A stretch of 64,000 nt of DNA from Rhizophagus clarus. Taxonomy: Eukaryota > Glomeromycota > Glomeromycetes > Glomerales > Glomeraceae. Shown here one piece after another: positions 57,626 to 64,000 of the stretch. Location of the stretch: assembly GCA_015698045.1 (NCBI GenBank), contig BLAL01000054.1:806001-870000 (forward strand), written 5' to 3'. How positions within the stretch are numbered: position 1 is the stretch's first letter; every line of letters starts with the position of its first letter. The notes beneath the pieces were generated by a model that worked only from the letters and a program-made list of their open reading frames with translations, had not been told where the DNA came from and did not search any database. A program made the position numbers and the translations under genes.

Positions 57626-58054
57626 ACTCTCCTCCCCTAAATTTTGAGCTCCTGCGAAATCCTGATTCAAATAACTCCTTAATACCAAGATTTCTTGACG
57701 CTTCATTTTTCTTATGTCTTGAACGTTCAAATACTTAGTTCGCATTATTTGAAAAGGATTAGGTTCAAAAAGGTCAAAAGTATATTCTGTCATGGTCGAG
57801 TAATGCTTTGTTAACTTTCTCTTCATCCTAAACCTTTCCGATGTTGATTCTATCTCTGCGAGTATTTTTCCTACAAAATAAGCATTTACTAACGATAGAA
57901 TCCTATTTTTGAGCTGTATCGAGCGCTGTAACTGCATATAGGACTTCAAAAACTTTTCTTCTATATCCATATCTTCCAAATATGGCGGAATCATTGGTCC
58001 TATTTCTAAAGGATGAGTTTCTTGAAGATCAATAAGAAATAAAGAAAAATCCAT
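57620..58054 (-). CDS. Accessory 3' ORF of the Ty3 element (sense), unknown function
   Basis: 144 codons from ATG at 58052-58054 to TAG at 57620-57622. The ATG directly follows a run of about 25 A on the minus strand. Sequence is Met/Leu/Glu-rich, helical (LEDMDIEEKFLKSYMQLQRS), no membrane segment, no cysteines of note. Its last codons (Gly-Glu-Glu-Ser-Cys-stop) are made by the polypurine tract and the first bases of the LTR. It is intact although integrase and pol are broken. No domain recognised. It could be an accessory protein or a displaced gag-like piece. Confidence 0.5.
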   Translation of the reverse strand: MDFSLFLIDLQETHPLEIGPMIPPYLEDMDIEEKFLKSYMQLQRSIQLKNRILSLVNAYFVGKILAEIESTSERFRMKRKLTKHYSTMTEYTFDLFEPNPFQIMRTKYLNVQDIRKMKRQEILVLRSYLNQDFAGAQNLGEESC

Positions 58055-58600
58055 TTTTTTTTTTTTTTTTTTTTTTTTTCGATATTTATACTTTACTATA
58101 TATATATGTAATAATTAAATCATCATATTATGTCATACTTCATCATTGTCGATCACTAAATTAATATTAACTTAAAATTTGCTCAGTATTACGAATTTTG
58201 TTGACCATATTATTATATAATAATGATATATATATTTTTCTATTCACTACACCACACTCCCAACCTGCTAGTAAATGGGGGTCACTCGTGATATACTAAG
58301 CTAAGAGGCCTCCGAAGGGAATTCGTGCCAAAGCCCAAAATTAGCAAGGCATAGAAGCTGATCATCTTGGCCAGGAATGACCGAGTACGTGTGATGAAGA
58401 TTTGGTGCTATGATCAGCCTTCCCTTATATCCTAATTTTTCAAATTTTCCAAATTATGGGATTGGGAAATATTGGTAATTTCTGATAAAATTTGGTTTGA
58501 TTTTTGCGGTAATTTCTGGGAAGATTCTTCATTTAAATTTTCATCAGTGTCGCACCATCTCCAAATTATCTTCATCTTCTTTTCTTCCTTGATTTTTGAT
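58055..58600. other. Retrotransposon 3' non-coding region with a GC-richer block
   Basis: T-run at 58055-58079; AT-rich to 58250; then a GC-richer unique block at 58250-58420 (aagaggcctccgaaggg; ggccaggaatgaccgag) that I cannot assign. No tRNA cloverleaf found. Confidence 0.4.
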
Positions 58601-59110
58601 ATGACTCGTGCTGACACCAACGTTGCTCGCAGAAAACTTCGCAGTTCGTGCGCCTCTCGAGGCCAAAATAACAAAAGAAAACATAATAAACCAAGTAAGA
58701 CCGTCAGAAGAAGGCATTTTCGAAGAAAAGGCATTGATAAACCTCAAGAAAGTGAAGGCTTAGCTCAACAAGCTCTTGGTGTCACGGCTTCCTTATTCAT
58801 GGAAAAGGAAGAGTTGGAGAAGAAGGTAGTTCACAAAGAAGATGAGATTGGGCATTTAAAAGAAACGGAAGACCAAAATAGGCTTCTAAGAACTCAAGTA
58901 CAATCGTTAACTTTGAATAAGTCTAGATTGGAGACGAAGATAAGTTCCTTAAGACAGGAACGAGAAGGGTGGTGTCGTAAATTTGTGGCGGAGCAAGAAA
59001 CAGCAGTTCGAGCTGTAGCAATTGCAAATAGAGTTCAACAATCCCCTTCTACTCCTACTACTTCTATTACTAATCTTGACAATTTTCCTCCTCCTCCTCC
59101 TACCGTATAA
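58601..59110 (+). CDS. Antisense ORF in the Ty3 element: basic region plus leucine zipper
   Basis: 169 codons from ATG 58601 (MTRADTN) to TAA at 59108-59110, on the strand opposite to pol. Residues 10-45 are strongly basic (KRKHNKPSKTVRRRHFRRKG), a likely nuclear-localisation or nucleic-acid-binding region. Residues 65-125 form a coiled coil that holds a textbook leucine zipper: four Leu spaced by exactly six residues (LRTQVQS, LTLNKSR, LETKISS, L) with an Asn at an a position, as in bZIP dimers. C-terminus is Ser/Thr then a run of six prolines. An upstream in-frame Met at 58472 adds 43 residues with a hydrophobic stretch and is less likely. Position is between integrase and the 3' ORF. Role unknown; transcription from the 3' side would be needed. 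Confidence 0.6.
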   Translation: MTRADTNVARRKLRSSCASRGQNNKRKHNKPSKTVRRRHFRRKGIDKPQESEGLAQQALGVTASLFMEKEELEKKVVHKEDEIGHLKETEDQNRLLRTQVQSLTLNKSRLETKISSLRQEREGWCRKFVAEQETAVRAVAIANRVQQSPSTPTTSITNLDNFPPPPPTV

Positions 59111-59344
59111 ATAATTTTCCTTTCCTTCGTTTATTTTCTTTTTTTCCTTTGCGTTGTAATTTTTCTTCTTTTCTTTTGCGTTGTAATTTTTCTTCTTTTT
59201 TTTTTAATAAAATTTTCACAAAATTTTTCGAATTATTTTGGGGCAGCTGGTCGAATATTCTTGTAATTCCACTGTGAAACTTGTAGATCATACTTAAATT
59301 AAATTGTCATATTTCCACGAGGTGTAAATCTAAATTATTACTAA
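59111..59344. other. Short spacer between antisense ORF and integrase end
   Basis: T-rich with 'cttttgcgttgtaatttttcttctt' doubled; likely shared 3' untranslated region of both converging ORFs. Confidence 0.4.
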
Positions 59345-60601
59345 CTATACTGCATTGATCAGTGTCCAATTTTGTCGATCGTAATACAATTTTAACAAAC
59401 TTCCATTTACAGGAGTTCGTAAAACTTTTTCTTCCATAGAGCGTAATTTATAAGCACCATTTTGCCTGATTTCATGAATATAAAAGGGACCTTTCCATTT
59501 TGGGTCTAATTTTCCAGTCCATTGTTTTTCTTTTGCAGCGTCGTAATATAAGACTTTATCTCCTATTTCAAAATTTAACTCCTTTTTAATTTTCTGATCA
59601 TGATAATCTTTTTGCTTGACCTGACTTTCTCGAACCTTTATCTTTGCTTCTTCTCGCACATGAGGCAGATCATCGATCAAAGATAAAAGTCTTTGATTTA
59701 TATGTTCCAAATTATCAGATAAATTATCCACAGAGAGTTTAGCTTCTCTTCCATTTACCAAATAAAAGGGCGATATTTTTGTGGTAGAATGTTTGCTTGT
59801 CCGATATGCAAACAAGACTGGAGCAATATATCTATCCCACTCGTTGGTCTGGATTACTAACTTTGATAATGATTCACATAAGGTACGATTAATTCGTTCG
59901 ACTAATCCATTTGTTTGTGGGTGATAGGGAGTAGAAAATATATGTTTAATCCCAAATTTCTCCAAAAGTTTTTCTACCATTTGATTATTGAAATGTGTTC
60001 CTCTATCTGACAATAATTTTGCAGGGCATCTATGACGACAAATAATATCTTCGTAGATAAATTGTGATGTTTCTTCCACAGTAGCACGTGATACTGGTTT
60101 CGCTTCAGGCCATTTGGTCATATAATCCATAGCAACAATTATATAACGATTTCCATTAGGAGTTATGGGTAATGGTCTAACAAAATCTATTCCTACTTGA
60201 TAAAAAGGTCCATGCACGGCAATAGGGTGGAGCAATTGGTTTGCTTTAGATTTTCCTCTTCTTTGACAAGAATCACATGATCTAACATATTCTCTTATGT
60301 TTTCATACATTTGAGGCCAATAGTAACGATCCTTAATTTTATTGAACATGGCATCTACTGCAAAATGAGCAGCAGTAGGATCATTGTGCATCATATATAA
60401 TAGTGGTTCCAATTCAAAATTTCTAATGACTTTCAATAATTGTCTATTTTTCCTTTTGTTCTTCTTATAGAGATAATTTAATTTTAATTCAAAATTGTTG
60501 CAGAGATTGATAAATTTCTGTTTTTCTCAAGACGTATTAAAGGTAGGTAGTATTTGTTGATGTAAATATTGATAAATTTGGTGGTATTGGTTGGGATCCA
60601 T
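59345..60601 (-). pseudogene. Ty3 integrase, separate ORF, one in-frame TGA
   Basis: ATG at 60599-60601 (MDPNQYHQIYQYLHQQ) opens a frame distinct from the pol frame; TGA near 60527-60529 interrupts it, then open to 59345. Zinc-binding HHCC region (HNDPTAAHF ... CDSCQRRG), catalytic DDE core: VGIDFVRPLP, LLSDRGTHFNN, and VERINRTLCE with the catalytic Glu; then a GPY/F-type end (KWKGPFYIHEI). Normal fungal Ty3 integrases read GPLP where this has RPLP, consistent with a G-to-A change. There is no chromodomain. Confidence 0.8.
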
Positions 60602-60768
60602 GATGGGCTGTTAGTCACAATGCTAACACTTTCGCTTTCACCCGTTTGTTTTCTTTTCTTTTGGTGTTGAATTTAGAAAAGTGGTTGTTGGACGACCACT
60701 TTGATATTATTCATGATGATTTCAGTTTCGTAATAATAGTTCTCAATTTGAACATCGATAAGTTCGTT

Positions 60769-63700
60769 CTACCAGGGTTCATTAACCAAATAGTCTGGAT
60801 TCATATCTGGATGAATACGGGTTTGTTGAATTTCATATTCCTCTGCTTCATCATACTTCCAACCGATTCCTGGAGAAAAATGTTCATCTTGCGACATTTC
60901 CATCTCAGTGGTCTCTTTAAAGATTTCTAAGTATTGCTTCTCTACATCTCCAAAATATTCTTCTGCTAATTCTCCGAAACAAGGTTTGCATGTAAGTACA
61001 TCACTTCGGCAGTACCATTGATCATATGGAGGTGGATAAGAAAATAACATCCAATTTTCTCTTTTTGAATTTAAAAGCGTTCTACAATTCTCGCAATGGT
61101 TTTGGTAATTAGGACGATTATTATCTAGGATTCTTAGATTTCTGGTGAGTTCAACATTTCTTTGAACTACAGCACGTTCTATTTTCATGTCGCATTTACT
61201 CCAAATATAAGTCTTTGCTCGATTGATGATTTCTTCTTCCTTTTGTAGTTGTGCTTGAATTTTCTGACTCTTAGCGCATCTTTTCTTTTCAATTCTTTGT
61301 TGACACTCAAAACAAATTCTATGAGTATGATGTCCATCATTAATAAAGCATGCGTCTCCTATGATGGAGCAATAACTATTAAAGCCATGGAAGATATCCC
61401 ATTCATCAGTGCATAGGGCAGATTTATGACATCTTTCACAGATTTCCTCATTATTCAATCCAGAAGGAACAATAGAAACTATATAACACTCAACTGGGTC
61501 TTCATGAATTCGTGATAAAGCATCAGCGTTAGCATTGGCTTTTCCTGGGCAATGCTTAATTTGGAAGTCATATTGCTGGAGTTCCATGATCCATCTGGCT
61601 CGCCTTCCTTTTGGAATCTTGGAGGTTTTAAGCCATTTTAAGGCAATATGATCTGTAACAATAGTAAAGGGCTTCATTCCCAAGTAATGCTGAAAGTGTT
61701 GAACAGCCCAAACTACAGCAAGACATTCTTGATCGGTGATAGCATAATTTATTTCAGCTTTGTTCATACTTCGACTCGCATATGCAATCACATGTTCTTT
61801 ACCATCCTCTTGAAGTTGCGAAAGGACAGCACCTAAGCCTGTTCCTGAGGCATCCGTGTAAATGATGAATGATCGGTTGAAATCTGGGTAGCTTAAAATG
61901 GGAGCTTTCATTAAGCATTCTTTTAATCTTTCAAAAGCATTTTGCTTTTTCTGATCCCATTCGAAAGGTACGTCCTTTTTAAGTAATTCATTCATGGGAC
62001 GTGCAATCTTTGAAAAATCTTTGATAAATTTTCGATAATAAGAGAATAATCCAAGCGCGGCACGCAATTGTCGCAAGTTTTGTGGTATAGGAAAATTCTT
62101 CACCTTTTCAATTTTTTCTGGATCTACTTGAATTCCATCCCTTCCCACTACATGTCCAAGAAAGTGGATATTGGGGTAACAAAAATAACATTTTTTTAAT
62201 TTAATTTGAAGATTAGCGCTTCGCAAGGTTTCAAATACTTGACGCAAGTGGTCCAAATGCGTCTTCAGAGGTCCTCTGGTGTAGATAATTACATCATCCA
62301 GGTATACAGTCACGAATATTTCTAAAAAGTCTTGGAGAATATAATTCATGAGACGCTGAAAAGTTCCTGGAGCATATGCCAATCTAAAAGGCATAACGAA
62401 AAATTCATACAGGCCAAAGGGGGTGATGAAAGCAGTCTTTTCAATATCCTCTTCACTCATTTGAACTTGCCAGTAACCACTTGCAAGATCCAAAGTGGTA
62501 AACCAAGTTGCACTTCTTAAATTTTCTAAGAGATCATCAATTCTTGGTAAAGGGTATGCGTCAGCTTTAGTAATTGCGTTCAACTTTCGGTAATCTATGC
62601 ATAATCTTTTATCTCCTCCTTTCTTTTCTACAATTACTACAGGAGAGGCCCATGGACTAGATGATTTTCTAATAATGCCTTGTGCTTCCATTTTCACAAT
62701 CTCATTCTTTAAAAATTCCCTTTTTACTGGATTCATTCTATAGGGAGGTTGAGCGACAGGAGCAGCATCTCCGATCAAGATCCTATGTCGAATGACATGA
62801 GTTTTTCCTATCTTGGTTTGACTTTTTGTGCAGATGTCTTCATATTCTTTCATAAGGGACTGAAAGAGTGTTTGTTGATGATGATCCAATAGTCCTAGAT
62901 GGGATTTTACCACTGCTGAAGAATTATTCTCTTCCTGTACTTCTGCAAGGAATACAGCAGGATTTCCTTCATTCTTATCATCAGACGTCTCTTCTTCCTC
63001 AGAGTAATCTGGCGAGTACATTTCCATCCAGAGATTATATTCTAGGTCATCTGAATCTGAGTCCCAGGTATCTGAATAATATAAAGGAGCTTCAACTAAC
63101 TCCTCATTTTCATATTCTTCATTGTCTTTTTCTTCCTCTTCTTCTCCTAGGGATTCAGCATTAATAAGGGCTTTAGTTACCGTAAAAATCAAAGGTACAT
63201 TTACGGTTCTTCCTTTGTAATGGACTGACAATTTCTCTGCCCTCCAATTAACGATGGCATTAACTCTTCTAAGCCAATCATTTCCTAGAATAAGAACATC
63301 ATCTTGGGAGTCCAAAACATGCACTGGCGTTTGTACTATAATATGGCTGAGATGGATTGGTAATGCGGCAATCATTCCTAACGCACGAACTCTGGTTCCA
63401 TTAGCAGTGACAATCACCATATTAGAGGGTTGGTCGATTTGATAGCCAAGTTGTTTCATCAATGACTTGGTAATTATACTTGTCGCAGCTCCACTATCAA
63501 TCACGGCAGAGATGGGTTCTTTTCCTACGTACAATTCACATCACGCAGCAGTAGTTTGATCAAGATCAGGGGAATTATTTCTTTCAATAAAATTGGTTTC
63601 TTTTTCCCTGGTTCTTCTAACAGCTCGGATTAATCCCGAACGATACTTAGGGATCTCATGCGCAGCTTGTCCTACTGACAATCCACAGGGCAAATCTCTC

Positions 63701-63987
63701 AAGTAATTTGCAACGTTAAATTCAGTAAGTTGCTCAATTGGAGCTGGCAACATCTTCCTTCTAACCTTTTTAACTTTTAAAGGCTCAGCATCTTGCATTT
63801 CTACGTCTGGGACAAGTCTAGTTTGCTCTTCTTTTTGAGATTCAGAGCGAGTTATAGCTCTTCTTTTTACTTCTCGAACTTCTCTTTGGTAGGGTTCTTT
63901 CCTCTTAAAAGCGTAAATTTCTGTTTCAAATTCATCATCGTATTCTTCATACTCATCAGTTTCATAACACTCTTCTTCATAGTCCAT
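60769..63987 (-). pseudogene. Ty3 gag-end, protease, reverse transcriptase, RNase H, one in-frame TGA
   Basis: From the right: an acidic/basic segment (63987-63541) ending in TGA at 63541-63543, then the same frame on to TAG at 60769. It is open upstream to the window edge, so the true start is outside. Protease DSGA (about residues 13-16 after the TGA region), acidic spacer, reverse transcriptase with LDLASGYWQVQ, YLDD (411-414) and PFRLAYAPGTFQ (normally PFGL-N), RNase H with YTDASGTG and TDQECLAVV, connection ending DALSRIHEDP. After it comes an unusual 230-residue Cys-rich extension. Premature TGA follows Ala-Ala and precedes Cys-Glu-Leu. Confidence 0.85.
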
Positions 63988-64000
63988 AAAATTAACAGGT

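Larger units (their letters stand above)
57122..64000 (-). mobile_element. Ty3/gypsy-type LTR retrotransposon, cut by window end
   Basis: Order on the minus strand from the right: gag-side acidic part, protease, reverse transcriptase, RNase H, Cys-rich extension, separate integrase ORF, antisense ORF region, sense 3' ORF, polypurine tract, 3' LTR. Integrase follows RNase H, which defines Ty3/gypsy order. Three in-frame lesions in the pol genes make this copy defective. Confidence 0.85.

Noticed and set aside
58250-58430. tRNA gene or tRNA-like structure in the GC-richer block
   Set aside because: I could not fold a cloverleaf with T-loop GTTCRA; left as unassigned.
59100-59291. Minus-strand Lys-rich frame downstream of the integrase
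   Set aside because: Short, low complexity, lies in the spacer between convergent ORFs.

Overview
The window is AT-rich eukaryotic DNA with short GT-AG introns (mostly 60-90 nt), long purine or pyrimidine tracts, and several layers of transposon remnants. Gene families I recognise (guanylate-binding-protein GTPases, tnp2-type CACTA transposases, LINE ORF1 proteins, a Ty3 element with a split pol, and a family with an FCCIC motif) suggest an arbuscular mycorrhizal fungus (Glomeromycotina, Rhizophagus-like). That assignment is an inference from remembered families; no search was run.

Layout. 1-2.5 kb: decayed Polinton-type DNA polymerase and a Cys-rich ORF, divergent, then a field of a short TTAGACTTA motif. 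2.5-4.5 kb: decayed LINE ORF1 ending in a hairpin. 6.7-12.7 kb: tandem cluster of two near-complete guanylate-binding-protein-like GTPase genes on the minus strand, with a gutted third copy between them. 13.4-15.1 kb: a five-exon gene for a single-pass membrane protein. 17.6-21.3 kb: a nine-exon P-type ATPase of the PMCA class, open over 999 codons. 21-27 kb: low-complexity tracts and three or four small foldback or TIR elements. 27.4-29.3 kb: one intact and one decayed member of a lineage-specific family; the decayed one ends exactly at a transposon terminus. 30.0-31.4 kb: tandem array of about eleven exon-plus-intron units. 29.3-42.7 kb: two copies of a large TIR element without a recognisable protein, each holding a 51-bp satellite and about a dozen or more intron-like units; a decayed Plavaka-like transposase lies between the copies. 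42.8-53.2 kb: a complete CACTA element (17-bp TIRs, TAA target duplication) with tnp2 transposase and accessory gene, itself broken by a nested 3.4-kb TIR element that carries a LINE ORF1 remnant and a small TA-flanked MITE. 53.2-54.9 kb: degenerate satellite. 55.6-57.1 kb: purine tract and exon-like pieces. 57.1 kb to the window end: Ty3-type LTR retrotransposon on the minus strand (3' LTR, sense 3' ORF, antisense leucine-zipper ORF, integrase, protease-RT-RNase H).

The host genes that look usable are the membrane-protein gene, the ATPase and the FCCIC-family gene; the two GTPase genes each carry one reading-frame indel. Most transposon genes are broken by premature stops that often fit C-to-T or G-to-A change. 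The points I find most unusual are the tandem exon-intron array, the branch-point-in-palindrome intron arrays inside the TIR elements, a Ca-ATPase that keeps its catalytic motifs but has changed the ion-binding residues, two paralogous GTPases with different membrane tails and a shared 7-nt exon, and an antisense leucine-zipper ORF in the retrotransposon.
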